From the NCBI GenBank assembly GCA_963971225.1, contig OZ020267.1:65810577-65874576 (forward strand): a stretch of DNA of 64,000 nt, given 5' to 3'. Shown one piece after another: positions 10,801 to 22,949 of this stretch. The notes beneath the pieces are model-generated. The model made no database searches. It was not told where the DNA came from and saw only the letters and a program-made list of their open reading frames with translations. Each line of letters begins with the position of its first letter. Positions within the stretch are counted from its first letter, which is position 1. The position numbers were made by a program, and so were the translations under genes. This stretch comes from Melieria omissa (Eukaryota; Arthropoda; Insecta; Diptera; Ulidiidae).

Positions 10801-11504
10801 ACAATGTTAAATACATAAACCGTTATGTAATCGGTCAACATAACGGTACTCTTGCCAAGCAGCTAACACACATGCCAACACACACACGCACACATGGTCT
10901 GCCTTGGCATTCTCTGCGGTTCTTGGCCGCATCAATCTGCGTGACTGCCTGACAATCGCGCCAAGAGAATTAATAAAACAACAACAACAACAACGAAGAA
11001 GCAAAAGCAACAACCAACCAAGAAATGCTGTGTGAAAAGTTGCATTGTACGGCACAAAGTTTTTGTTGTTGGTTAATTTTGCCGCTTGGCGCTTTCGTTG
11101 TTGGGCGCATTGAGCTGTCGTTGCACTTTTTCTTGTTGTTGTTGTTGTATTTCTTCTGCTTCGTCCCACAAGAAATGGACATTTATTCACAGTGTAGCAT
11201 TTTAATTTATGTGTCCGTTGGTTTGCAATCGACTGTACTGGCGTTGAATCAGTTGCACTGAGTCCAACCACTGCGAGCTGTTTGCCCGTTTTGGTGCTGG
11301 TTTTCCTGCTTTTTCTGCACTTTTGGCGCATTTCTTTGATTGACCTCGATTGCGTCGTCGTCGTCGTCGTCGCCACACACTGCTAGTCGGTAAAATGTAC
11401 GAAGAAACGGTAGAACAAAAATTAAAAAACAAAAAGAAACCAACAGTAAACCGTTAAGCTGAAAATTACCAGAACTGAAGTCGGTAATGGGAAAGAATTT
11501 CTGT
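7816..11504. other. unique GC-richer island with CAA/GTT runs, no supported gene
   Basis: A mostly unique stretch with moderately raised GC and many CAA/GTT runs (about 8495-8515, 10660-10680, 10975-10995, 11130-11150). Several ORFs overlap on both strands, as expected from such runs. A weak coding candidate is the plus frame at about 10678-10890 (see findings). A 19-codon ORF with a fair start context is at 9722-9778. Nothing matches a protein family I recognise. Confidence 0.5.
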
Positions 11505-12455
11505 TATTATCACATTTTGTGTGACAAGGTTTTCTTAGCGCAAAATGTTGAAATTGTAAACAAATGTGTGGTTTTAAAACTATAATGTGGAAGCGTTTAA
11601 GTACCCATCAAGTATTTGTTTTGTCACAATTCGTGTGACAAGTTTTCTTAACTCAAAATGTTGAAAGTTTAACCAAAATCTGTACTTTTAAAACGATAAT
11701 GTGGAAAAATCTTAATGTCAATCAAATATTTATTTTGTCACAATTCGTGTGACAAGTTTTTTAATTCAAAATTTTGGAATTTTAACAAAATTTACATTTT
11801 TATATTATAATGTGGAAATATTTTAGTATCTATTAAATATTTGTTTTGTCACAATTCGTGTGACAAGTTTTTTAATTCAAAATGTTAAAATTTTAACAAA
11901 ACTTGTATTTTTAATGTGATAATGTGGAAAAATCTTAATGTCAATCAAATATTTGTTTTGTCACAATTCGTGTGACAAGTTTTTTAATTAAAAATTTTGG
12001 AATTTTAACAAAATTTACATTTTTAATTTATAATGTGGAAATATTTTAGTATCTACCAAATATTTGTTTCGGCACAATTCGTGTGACAAGTTTTCTTAAC
12101 TCAAAATGTTGAAATTTTAACAAAACTTGTATTCTTAATACGATAATGTGAAAAAATCTTAATATCAATCAAATATTTGTTTTGTCACAAATCGTGTGAC
12201 AAGTTTTTTAATTCAAAACTTTGGGATCTTAACAAAATTTACATTTGTAATTTAAAATGTGGAATTTATTTTAGTTTTTAACACATTTTTTGTCACATTT
12301 GGTGTGACAGTTTTCTTAACTCAACATGTTGAAAATTTTACAAAATTTACATTTTTAATTTATAATATGGAAATATTTTAGTATTTAACAAATATTTTTT
12401 TTGTCACATTTGGTGTGACAAGTATTTTTAACTCAAAATGCTGAAACTATGACAC
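11505..12455 (+). repeat. ~112-bp satellite, nine units, two alternating types
   Basis: Nine units are marked by the short palindrome TGTCACAATTCGTGTGACA or a variant, starting at about 11509, 11622, 11736, 11847, 11959, 12070, 12183, 12291 and 12402 (spacing 108-114 bp). Units starting at 11622, 11847 and 12070 share one downstream sequence (GATAATGTGGAAAAATCTTA, then TCAATCAAATATT); units at 11736, 11959 and 12183 share another (ATTTTGGAATTTTAACAAAA or close variants). The array is therefore A-B-A-B-A-B followed by a further B-like unit, a ~224-bp dimer. The last unit is partial. Confidence 0.93.
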
Positions 12456-14054
12456 AATTTGAAAAAATCTGAATCTTTCTCAAATTAAAAACTAACAAAT
12501 TAACAGAAATGAATACCAGAATGTCACAGAAGTCACTTTGGAGCTCTATCACGAGTCACACGTATTGTGTGACTAAACAAGAGCGAAAATTAAAATATTT
12601 TTTAATCTTAAACGAGTTTTGTGACTTCAGCGAACTGAAACAGACAATTGATCGAGCTCTCCAAATATTTGCCACCGTCACCATTTCGTTTGTTTCACAA
12701 CCACCGATTACTCATAGTTCAGTTCAGTTAATCGTAAAACAGAAATTGCAAAGTTTACTGCCCATTAATCGACAGTTTCCGTTTTGAATAAATCTGAGTA
12801 AAACCTAAAAAGCTATTTGCTCTTCACACGCTTTCTAACATTTATTTAATGAACATTTTCATTCGTTTTTACTTGATTTATGGCTATATAAGCAATAAAA
12901 ATAAACTCATTTCAACTATAAATATAACAATTAGAAAAATAATTACCAAAATGCCATTATTTTGTCAAAGATATATTACACGATCACGGGGATCAAAGCA
13001 ACAAATGGACCAAGGAAATCGCATGTACGAATCTATGCAGCAGCAACACTTCACTTGCAGTCACACCGGCACAGTCATTTAGCTGTCAAATTATCATTGT
13101 TGTTTTTGTGGCAACTTTTGTTTTTTGCTTACTTGTATCTCCACACTGTTGTTAATTTCTTGAATTGCTGCCAATTTTGCAACAAACTCATTTCTACAGC
13201 GCACTGCTGCCGCTTGATTTCTATGTCAATCACAGAAATTTTCATCATTTCGCTGAAAACATTTTCACCAAACACTTGGTGCAGGTAGCTTCAACATTAT
13301 CCTCATTAACAACATCGACACCAACAACGGCAACATTATTGTTTATTTATCTTTTTATTGTCTACCCAAATGACTAATTCCGCTTGTAGACTCGACTAAT
13401 GGTGTCGTTGTCTTTGTTGTTGCTGTTATTTTGCAACTATTTGTGACAAAGCACTGTGACAATCAGCATTTTCACTGTGTGACACTTTCGTTGCGGTATG
13501 CAACAATGACAGTCTCATTGCCAAAGTGAGGTTAGCGTACAGCTGCGCCAATGGGAAAGTGGGTTAAAGACTTAAAACTTCAAGTTGGCGCAACTGACAA
13601 GTGAATTCTTTAAGCGGCTGAAGGTTTCCACTGCGACTTTGTAAAGTTGCAAATTTTCCGATTGAAGGTTTTTTGTAGTGTTTTACTTCATGGTTTTTGT
13701 TTGGTTTTTTTCAAGATTTGATAAAAGCGCAAATCATTTGGGAAATTGTATGGTTTTCTTGAAGCATATAAATATTTATTTATATACATTAGGTGTTTAA
13801 GTTAGCGGCAAATTGTTAGCTGGCAGTTGAAGGTGTCTTTTAATATTTTTACTATAGTTAAAAAATATTCAAACTGTGATTGATTACTTTTAATTGCGGA
13901 CTTGAATCAATTCCAATGGTTTGAAGAGAAATTTAATCAACTAATTAATGCATTTGGTATAGTTTTTGGCACTAAAGTTTACCAATTGAGTGCAAAACCA
14001 TATGGTTTAGAAATCAAGACAGTCGAAATATGACTACAAATATAAATGACATTG
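12456..14054. other. unique sequence, no gene seen
   Basis: No supported gene. A related palindrome, AGTCACAC then GTGTGACT with a 5-nt loop, lies at about 12554-12574, just beyond the satellite. Short ORFs at 12509-12787 and 12962-13288 show no domain. Island-like CAA/GTT sequence lies at 13290-13440. Confidence 0.5.
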
Positions 14055-14925
14055 ATCACTGAGATACCAAATCAGTTCAGTTTGAGTTCACTTTGATAAA
14101 AAGTCGACGAGGACCTATGCCAAATCCGAAGAATAAATTTCGACCATTTTTGTTCATAAATTTTGATAAAAAGTCGAAGAGGAACTGTGCCAAATCCGAA
14201 GAATAAATTTCGACCATTTTGTTCATAATTTTTATAGTAGATCCCACAACTATCAGATCAGATTCCTACGTAATAAAACGGATGCCAACTCAAATCAAGA
14301 TCAGATCAGGCGGTAGATATCTTTAAAAAAATACCACATAGATCACAAACATACCAACTCAGTTCTGTTTGAGATCATTTTAAACTAGTTTGAAGAGGAT
14401 CAATGCAGTATCCGAAGAATCAACTTTGAGTAAGGAAATTTGTATACCAACTCAATCAAGATCTCTCAAGGTCAGATCGATCGGTAGGAAACTTTCAAAA
14501 GAGACCACATAGATCACAGATATACCACCTGAGTTGAGTTTGAGATCATTTTAAACGATGTTGACGTGGCTCTATGCAAGAATCCATTTCAAGTAAGTGA
14601 TATTGTACATCAACTCCATAGTAAATCCCTCCACTATCAGATCAGATTCCTACATAATCAAACGTATGCAAACTCAGCTCAAGATCAGATCGAGCTGTTC
14701 ATAACTTTAAAGAGAGACCACATAGATCATAGACATACCACCTCAGTTCTGTTTGAGATAATTTTGAACTAAGTCGAAGAGGATCAATGCCAAATGCGAA
14801 GAATCAATTTCAATTAAGGCAATTTATGCATCAATTCTATAGGAGATTCCATAACCATCAGATCAGATTCCTACATAATCAAACAGATGACAACTCAGCG
14901 CAAGATCAGACCAGTACAAGCTCTC
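14055..14925 (+). repeat. degenerate tandem repeat with CAGATCAGATTCCTAC
   Basis: Repeated blocks include ATCAGATCAGATTCCTAC (about 14254, 14635, 14858), AGACCACATAGATCA (about 14500, 14716), and a GATCA-plus-ATACCA block (about 14056, 14340, 14515, 14727). Units of roughly 170-215 bp are diverged. The first two lines also hold a 75-bp direct duplication (CCGAAGAATAAATTTCGACC at about 14128 and 14199). No coding function is visible. Confidence 0.8.
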
Positions 14926-16639
14926 TCAACAAAAGATTAGGTCAGTTTTAATTTTGTTTTTCTTTGAGCACACAAATTCTCTCGATCAAAATATACATTC
15001 TTTAATCTGGTAGTTGCTAAAATTTTACTCAAACCAAAGCCACAAACAAGAATACAAAAAACCAATAAGAAAGATACTAAAAAAACTTCGCAGCGCAATC
15101 TTTTAACTAGAATCCAAATCAAGTCCCACACATGCCAAACAAATGACGATATTTCCCATCAACTGACACGTCTGTCAACAAGTTACCGTTTCAGAGCACC
15201 AAATTCCGAACTCAGACACAAACTTTTGTCCAATACAAACACCAATCAGCATTGCTACGGAAAACCAGTTGCTGTCGGTAAATTTTCGAATCAAGCAACA
15301 AAGTGCTTCGAGCGAGTTTGGGTCAAAGTAAGATCGACCTTCAGTCGCATTAAGTAAATCACCACTACCACCACCACCCCAACCGCTGTCGAGTGTGAGC
15401 ACTGACATTAAACAATCATTTTCGGCCTATGCACGTTGTTCGTTTGCATAAGAATATGAAAAATTTAATATAAACAAATTTATGCACGTGTTGAACGCGC
15501 TGTGACTGTCTGCATAACTCAAGCTATGCAACAACAAAAACAATAATAATACAAAACAAAACAAAAACAACACTATCAATCAGTAGTCATAAATTTTGGG
15601 AGTGACGACTTAAAGAGAAAGAAATGCTTGTTCTTTCAGTTTGTTGTTGGTTTTTCATCATGCATTGTGTTTGAAATGAGTGAGACACAAAAAGCTAGCG
15701 AAATTTTTCAACATCAAATAATTCAACTAGTTAAATATTTTAAAAAAGAAATCACTTTATTTGATTTTATTTTTTTATATTTTATTGTTTGGTACAAAAG
15801 CCATGTGCCATGGTTTTAGAAACCAGTGTGACTGGTCTTTTTAAAGATTTTATTTTATTTCCAAATTAAACAAAACGCTGATGAAACAGTCTCCAAAAAC
15901 AGAACACTAAATAAAATCAAAGCAAGACGTGTGCAAAATTACTCGGATGCCTAATGAGCAACACCGGTCGACAACCAGTGGAATGCTGCGCCCAATTCTG
16001 TGTGCGACCAAATGTCAAAAACGAATGATTTGGTCGTCGTGTGATGTTCTGTCATGTTCCGATTTTGACACAACATTCGACAGTTTACTGATCATTCGAG
16101 CAAATGGCTGCTTAATTATATTTTGTGCATTCTTTTCGTATGAATGTTGCTTTTAAAATACGAAAATGACAAAAAGGTTTGCAATTCTATATATTTTTTA
16201 TATTCTTTACATGAACCGGTTCAGTCGTTGGTGAGTGAGGGAAACATCTAAAGAAGCTAACAAGCGAGCGCAAGTAGCAGCTGGTCTTGGCCATGATTTC
16301 GGCCAAATTCTATCAGCATTTATGGCTGCAGATTAACGCAATTTTGATCGAATTGAATTTTTTATTGCATTGTTCATACTTGCAACAAAACAGGGTAGTA
16401 CGGCTGACGATGAAATTAACCGGCTCGTTAAAGAATTTCGGCGAAAGCGGCAGCGCAGGCGATTAAATTGGTTTAATGTCAGCGTGTTCGTTTGCGTATT
16501 CTTTAGGTAATTTCGACACATTGTGCGCGTATTAATTAATTATTTCATATACAGGAGCAAGCAGCACCGTTGGAAATAGAAGTCAGGCAGTAAGGCAGAG
16601 TTGTCAAGACGTTGAATGAAGAGAATTCGGGACAAGATT
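14926..16639. other. unique sequence, no gene seen
   Basis: No supported gene. A small hairpin, CGACCAAAT with ATTTGGTCG across a 12-nt loop, lies at about 16007-16036. Short ORFs have no domain. Confidence 0.5.
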
Positions 16640-17850
16640 TGGAAATTTTTCTAAATATATTTGATTCAATCAAATATTAAAACTATTTTTTTTTCAATTT
16701 TCCCGCCCGGAAATGTTTTTGTAAGAAATATATAAAAAAGCTTAAGTGCAAACTTTGAAACTAAAAAACCTAGTAAAAGATTGCTTTCAAACCATTCAAA
16801 AACCTCGCAACGTTGGAACAAGAAATTTGGATTTTTTTTTTTAATTATTAATTTTTTTTTAATTTGTTTTTATTTTTAGAATTTTTTCAATTAATTTTTT
16901 ATTTATTTCTTTTATGACATTTTTTTATTTTAGTTATTTTCTTTCACTCAGAAGCAATTTAAGGTTTTGAGACAAGGATTTTTTTTTTAATTTTTTTTTA
17001 ATATATTTAACTCAATTAAAAAACAATTTTTCTCAATATTTCCGCCTGGATATTTATTTGTGGAAAATATATATAAAAAAAGGTTTAGTGCAAACTTTGA
17101 AACTAAAAAAAGAATGAAGTAAAAGAATTATTGATTGCTTTCAAACCATTCAAAAACTTCGCAACTCTGAAACAAGAAATTTTTAATTTTGTTTTATTAT
17201 TAAATTTTTTTTATTTATTTTTAATTATTTTTTTATATTTAATTTTAAATATTTTTTTAAATTTTTGAAAATTTTTTTGTTTTAATTTTTGTTTTTTTAT
17301 TTTTTTTTTTTAATTTTTTAATTACTTTACTTATTTTTTTTATTTTTTATTTATTTTTTTTATTTTTTATTTATTTTTTTATTTTTTATTTATTTTTTTT
17401 ATTTTTTTATTTAAGTTTTTTATTTTATTTCTTTTTCTTCAATCAAATCCAATAACTATACAAATTTTATTTTCAATTACTTCGCATCGATAATTTAAAT
17501 TTTGATTTTTTTTTATTATTTAATTTTTTTATTATTTAATTTTTTTATTATTTAATTTTTTTATTATTCAATTTTTTTAATTGTTTTAATTTTTTTTTTA
17601 TTTTTGAATTTTGTTTAGTTTTTAATTTTTTGATTTTTTTTTATTTTTTGATTTTTTTTAATTTGATTATATATTTAAATTTGTTTTAGTTAATTTTTTT
17701 TAATCTATTTTTATTCCACCAAATCAAATAAATATAAAAATTGTATTTTCAATATTTTCGCATCGATATTCATTGAATGAAAATTTAAAGTTTAACTTTG
17801 AGTGCAAACATTAAAATTAAAAATGGCCAACTTTCGTTCAGTTAATGACC
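16640..17850 (+). repeat. T-rich field with four diverged tandem copies
   Basis: A related block centred on CAATATTTYCGC followed by a GGATATT or CGATATT stretch recurs at about 16695, 17033, 17473 and 17741; two of the copies continue with GCAAACTTTGAAACTAAAAA (about 16750, 17093) and a diverged third version is at about 17806. T-homopolymer and TTTATT filler of varying length separates them. This is an old tandem array with slippage expansion between copies. Confidence 0.75.
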
Positions 17851-18864
17851 AGAACATTACTTTCAAACCAGCTGGCAACCACACAACACCACTAAGAAAT
17901 TAGCTCATTAAAAACCAACATCACCACACTGACACCGACACACACACATACAACGGTACCCTACAGCATTACAGTGTGCAGTCGATAAATGTGAACAAAT
18001 TTGCACCTATTTAACATCTTAATTGTGTTCTGATTTCAATTTCGAAAATTTTCAAAATTGGCAACAATTAAAACAAAGAACAAGAATTGGCAATTGGCAT
18101 AAACAATAAGCAATGCGCTATTTTACAGTAAACAATGCAAGAAATTAACCTCAAACATGTAGAAAGGCAACGATTAAAATACATTTTAAATTGAAAATTA
18201 AAAATGAAATGCCAAAAACAAATAAAAAGTAGCTTCGAAATTGTGAGATGTTGTGGGGGTTTGTTTACAATTGAAATAATTGGCTGTGTAGCGGGTGAGT
18301 GCAGCTGTTTGAAAAGCGTATGTAACAATATTTAGAAAGATTTGTGCTTAAATGAGTTTAAAATACACAAATGTATTGTGGGCAATTTCTAGATGCAAAT
18401 TGAAGCACGTTTTTGTAATTCGAAAATGGCATAATTGAGCTAATTTTTTACTAAGCAAAGGTGCGAGGAGAGAGCGGCAAATTGTAACCTGGTTAGGTGT
18501 TAAGTCGGTCAAGTTAATGAAAAACAAATGTTTTGTAAATTTTCTGAATGGAGCAAATTTAAGAAGCTTTTTTAAAACAAAAAAAAACTTGGAAAAACTC
18601 ATTACTTATAGAAGTATTGCAAATTATAAAACGCCATCTAAACTAAAAAAATAATAATTAATACATTTATTTTCATACATCACCAAAGGTGCTACACACA
18701 GATTTACGTACATTGTCACCTACCTGGAAAGAGAAAGAAAAGAGAAAATAATTTTAATAAATTTATTCAATGATTGAGTAATATTTTCAATGTTGAAAAG
18801 TGCACTAAAACTACTAAAACTACTCATTAAACTCATGAAAAAGTAATAACTCATTTTTATTATC
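17851..18864. other. AT-rich unique sequence, no gene seen
   Basis: No supported gene, RNA or repeat beyond ordinary AT-rich DNA. Confidence 0.5.
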
Positions 18865-19116
18865 ATATCGCTCCTTCGCTGCAAGAACGTCATAACTCAA
18901 AAAAATTGTTTTCAGTTTATGGCAGCCCTGTGTGTTTCTAGATATGATCTTTTATCTGTCAAAACCTCTTTGTAAAATATTCAATACTTTGCTCACAAGA
19001 CGACATGAAAAATTTGTTGATACCTTGAACTGCCTGTAATGGTAAATTTTAAAATTGAATTTTCTCGGAATGATGTAGTTTTGAGTTATGACGTTCTTGC
19101 AGCGAAGGAGCGATAT
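18865..19116. mobile_element. 252-bp MITE with 38-bp perfect terminal inverted repeats
   Basis: The left end (18865-18902) reads ATATCGCTCCTTCGCTGCAA and continues GAACGTCATAACTCAAAA; the right end (19079-19116) is its exact inverse complement. The interior of about 176 bp has no coding potential. If the outer AT/TA pairs are taken as the target duplication, the element is TA-flanked, which fits a Tc1/mariner-type MITE. The perfect repeats suggest a recent insertion. Confidence 0.85.
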
Positions 19117-19270
19117 ATTGTTGGGACCCCTCTTCTGTTGTCACTCCCTTGACTAGCAAATGACTGGGCTTGCAACAACTTGAGGTAGATCTGGCCAGCC
19201 CCATCGTTGGGGTGATTCTGCAGTCTTCAATAGGCAACGTTTGACGTGAAGTTCTCTAAAAACTCTGTTA

Positions 19271-19530
19271 TCTTATAGTCGGTTCGATGATGAGAAGGCA
19301 GACAGATTGGCAAAGGAGAGGACCGCAAGTCGATCCTATGGACCTGAACCGAGCATAGGGTTCAGCAAAACTCATTATAGACATTGTGTCGGACAAGAAT
19401 TAAAAAATCGGCCTAACCATAATTGGTTCAACACGGAGAGACACTGCTGTTCTGAGCTAATATTTCCGGCTAATAACTTTCGGATCTAAGCGGAAGGGCG
19501 CTTAAGTTCATAGCAGGGAATTATAAGAAT
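19271..19530 (+). pseudogene. LINE RNase H fragment
   Basis: The plus frame from about 19274 reads YSRFDDEKADRLAKERTASR, the DEKADRLAK part matching the C-terminal end of the RNase H domain of LINEs of the I/R1 type (usual form NExADxLA). It continues to a TAA at 19487-19489 through residues resembling the linker after RNase H (SIGFSKTHYRHCVGQELKN). Reverse transcriptase and endonuclease are absent. This is a small remnant next to the 252-bp MITE. Confidence 0.65.
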
Positions 19531-21837
19531 TGAACCGTTCATGGTTTGCGTTCCCATCTATGTTCATTATCTAATTATTCCTCTCACCACTTCCTGTTTA
19601 TTCTGCCCCTTTTAAGCGCTACCACCTTCACAATTTTTTGCAATCCATTTCAAACAATTGCTGCCCTTAAACTTTTCATTTTGCTGCCAACATTTATAAA
19701 CACAAACACATATACATACTTTCACAGCAATTAAAAATCTGCGCCCCATGCAAATATTTCATTGGAAATATTTAAGCACATAAATCAAATAAAGCAGCCA
19801 AATACAAGGCGCTCCATGGGCATAAAATCTATGCACATTAAAACTTCACGAAAAGCAACACAAAACACAACAACACATAGAAAATATTGTGTAAACAAAA
19901 ATTGAAAAATATTTTTTGAACACTTAAAATTGTTGTTTATGCTTAACAAAAAGACCCCTCGAAAACAAAACGGCAGCGCAGTGGTCATGCGGAGAGGGCT
20001 CAACGCATTGCGATTTGTTCCGTATGGAGAATATTTATGATACAACACGGATTTGATCTGTTAAATATCATAAATTCAAACAGCATCATGGAGGAGGAGG
20101 ACACAAAATGGTTGGGCTGGGCATGGAGTATGAAAAATTACCGCCAGCTACAAGTCAAATGTGAGAATAGTTGAGCTCACACACACACAGACAACAACTA
20201 ATAAATTCAATGCTAATATGATGCGTCCTGGTGTTGGTCACTCAATGTGCTTTGGGAATGGCTTCGACAAAAAGTGAAGGGAGAGTGAAAATTTGCAATC
20301 TAATGTAATAGCTCGAAAGTCAGGAAAGGTGTGTAAAGCGAAGAAACTAGGGACAAGTGCAGCGAGTGGGGTAAAGTAGTAAAGATAAGAAGGGACAAAA
20401 GTGATGGCAGGGAAAAGGGAGGTTAGTAAAAAAGGGAATGTGGACAAAGGTAAGGAATAGGGAATGAGATAAGGCAGGGTATGAGTTTCCGGATCATATG
20501 CAAAGCAAGCACGTATAAATAATTGGGAATGAACCGAAGGCCACCATGAGGGGACGGGGCCGAACAGGTGAAAATGCGTGCGCACGTGCGGCTGTAAAAC
20601 GTATGGAAATGATGGCAGAAGAGATGGAAGCATCCAATTGGTGACACGGTCGAAGAAAAATCATGTACAAAAAAGTGTACAAATTGAATTAAATTTCAGC
20701 CTGACCGTTACGCTTGAAGTTAAGCAATACTACAGCAACAACAACAACAATAACGATAAAACATACGACAACCCACAAACGTGCGCAACGGCACATGACA
20801 TTAACTGGTATTCAAACACGTACAAGTGGCATCAGGGTTTGGGCGTAAAAACATGTTTAGACATTTGTGTGCACTGGAATGCAGCTGTGACACGTATGTG
20901 AAAAATTTGCAATATTTAAAGAAAAAGTCTTTGATTAATATTTAAACAAAAATTGATTTCAACGCTCTAAAATTTCAATGAAATAATAAAAAAAAATAAT
21001 ACAATAAACCAATCATCTAATGCAAAGTTATTCAATTCAAAACTATTCACCGACAAACTTTAAAACACTAACAAAAAAAAATCAAGAAAAAAACAACTAT
21101 TAACAACGCACTTTCAACACCATCCATATGGACTGCGACCAACTCGTTTGCTTCTCCTTTAAACAAACTCACGCACACACACACACATACACACCAACGC
21201 CCAAACAACTTCCGCCCCAACACCATCAAACTGTTGTACAGCAACCGCCACTCGAACACAGTACACATGGCCCCTTCTGACTATCGAGCGACCCAACTGC
21301 ATGAAAACGGAAGTTGTGTTTTTGATATGAAAATTGCTGGAGTGCGTAAGCATGAAAAATTTAAACCCTTTTACGTATTTTCAAGCACGCACTGCGAATG
21401 ATATTTTCAAGGGGGGACCACACAAACGCACACGAGAACGACACCGAGAAACAACGCACCGCATCGTTGCGCTCCATCATTATCAGCAGTGGTGGCAACG
21501 GCGGCAGCTGTAGCAACAATTTTCGCTTATACAATATTTTTCGCATGAATATTTTAATGTGCAGCTTCTCCTCGCCTCACCCCCCCGGTGATTGTGTTTT
21601 TCAACGACTCGTTTTCGTGTATCGTTTTGAAGGCGCTCACTTCATTACATTTTTGGCACCACCACCATTATCACAGTTGCTGGGTGCAAATTTTAAAGTA
21701 ACAATAACAATAACAACAACAACGACACAGCATGCAAATAATGCAACGACTTATACAGAACTGCAGACCACACCCACTACTCCAATAAAAGTCAAACTTT
21801 GGAGGGGTGGAACCCAACCACAGAAACAACCATAATT
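19531..21837. other. unique sequence, no gene seen
   Basis: No supported gene. A (CA)n run lies near 21173-21190 and CAA runs at 20734-20750 and 21706-21725. The long minus-strand ORFs at 20238-20682 overlap each other in three frames across a purine-rich patch and are not credible. Confidence 0.5.
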
Positions 21838-22390
21838 TGTAGAATTTTCTGCTCTATGGCAACTCTGAGGTCTTTAATTGGAGGGTTTGAGAAATTGTCT
21901 ACAACTTTTCAAATCACTTAGGGCTCACTATATATACTTGAATTTATTGACCACTAACTACAGAATTTTCGGCACCATGGCAACTCTGAGGCCTTTAATT
22001 CGAGGGTTTGAGGGATTGTCCTCACTATACTTTTTTTATAGAATTTATTGACCACTAACTACAGCAATGAAAGCCAAAATTTGGAGGGATGAATCACGGA
22101 AACGTCCTTAATTGTAGAATTTTCTGCTCTATGGCAACCCTGATGTCTTTAATTCGAGGGTTTGAGGAATTGTCCTCACTATATCTCTTTTATAGAATTT
22201 ATTGACCACTAACGACGGCAATAAAATCCAAAATTCGGAGGGGTGTAACACACTGAAACGACCAGAATTCGTCGAATTTTCTGCTCTGATATGGCAACTC
22301 TGAAATCTATAATTTGAAACACGTCCTACAACTTTTCAAATCACTTAGGGCCGTCTTCAACATGTCTACTTGAATTTATTGACCCCTAAC
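21838..22390 (+). repeat. four-copy tandem repeat of ~120-160 bp
   Basis: The block GAATTTTCTGCTCTATGGCA followed by ACTCTGAGG and an ATTCGAGGGTTTGAG stretch recurs at about 21838, 21959, 22113 and 22273. Each copy also carries a TTTATTGACCACTAAC block. Spacing varies (about 121, 154 and 160 bp). No coding capacity. Confidence 0.85.
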
Positions 22391-22794
22391 TAATAGATAG
22401 CACTCTGGTTAAAGTTTTGGTTAGTTTCCATTAGAACTGACTCCCATAATAACCAAAAGTTATTCATTCTTAGACAAGGCAATGTTTTTCTTTACAATAA
22501 GAGTTGAGTTTCGATAAAACAGATCAATACTTTAGTTGATTCAGACAACTAGATTAATTTTCAGCCTTATAGATTAAAATTTTGAACCAACGTTTTAGCC
22601 GACATGCCCTGAAAACATCAAAAACATGGACAACTAGAAGAGTTCCGGCAGACAAAAAAAACAACGAATATTTGAGCTAACATTCCTTGAAAGCATTGAG
22701 GCAGTTTTCCAAACATCATAAGCGAACTGGACAACAGAGATCCCTTAGAATTGCTAAAACAGCTTCTGAATGAACTCAACACAAAGTGGGTTGG
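22391..22794. other. unique sequence, no gene seen
   Basis: No supported gene or repeat. It could be more diverged LINE sequence because of its neighbour, but I cannot show this. Confidence 0.4.
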
Positions 22795-22925
22795 TAGGTT
22801 GTAGTGGATACCTCTGTATGAGACACACTTAGGCCTCTGTATGAGGCACACTTAGGCCTCTATATGAGGCACACTTAGGCCTCTATATGGATCCATTGTG
22901 ATACCACAAATTCCACCCGTTTGTA
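22795..22925 (-). mobile_element. LINE-type 3' tail with a 23-bp minisatellite
   Basis: The block GTAGTGGATACC...GGATCCATTGTGATACCAC resembles the 3' end of the minus-strand LINE at 26110-26400 (GGAGTGGCAGC...AGGATACCATTCTG). Inside it CCTCTGTATGAGGCACACTT followed by AGG is repeated in 23-bp steps from 22811 (three full units and a partial fourth). The link to a LINE is by similarity in the window, not by coding sequence here. Confidence 0.55.
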
Positions 22926-22949
22926 GTGTGAATGCAACACTGTTTTTCC

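Noticed and set aside
10807..11376. 189-codon minus-strand ORF with Thr, Arg and Cys runs
   Set aside because: Driven by CAA/GTT and GTC runs, overlapped by open frames in other registers, and no domain.
19049..19237. Minus-strand ORF reaching into the MITE
   Set aside because: Crosses the MITE boundary and has no motif, so it cannot be an ancestral coding frame.
20238..20682. Three overlapping minus-strand ORFs up to 131 codons
   Set aside because: Open in several frames over a purine-rich strand; no domain or start context.
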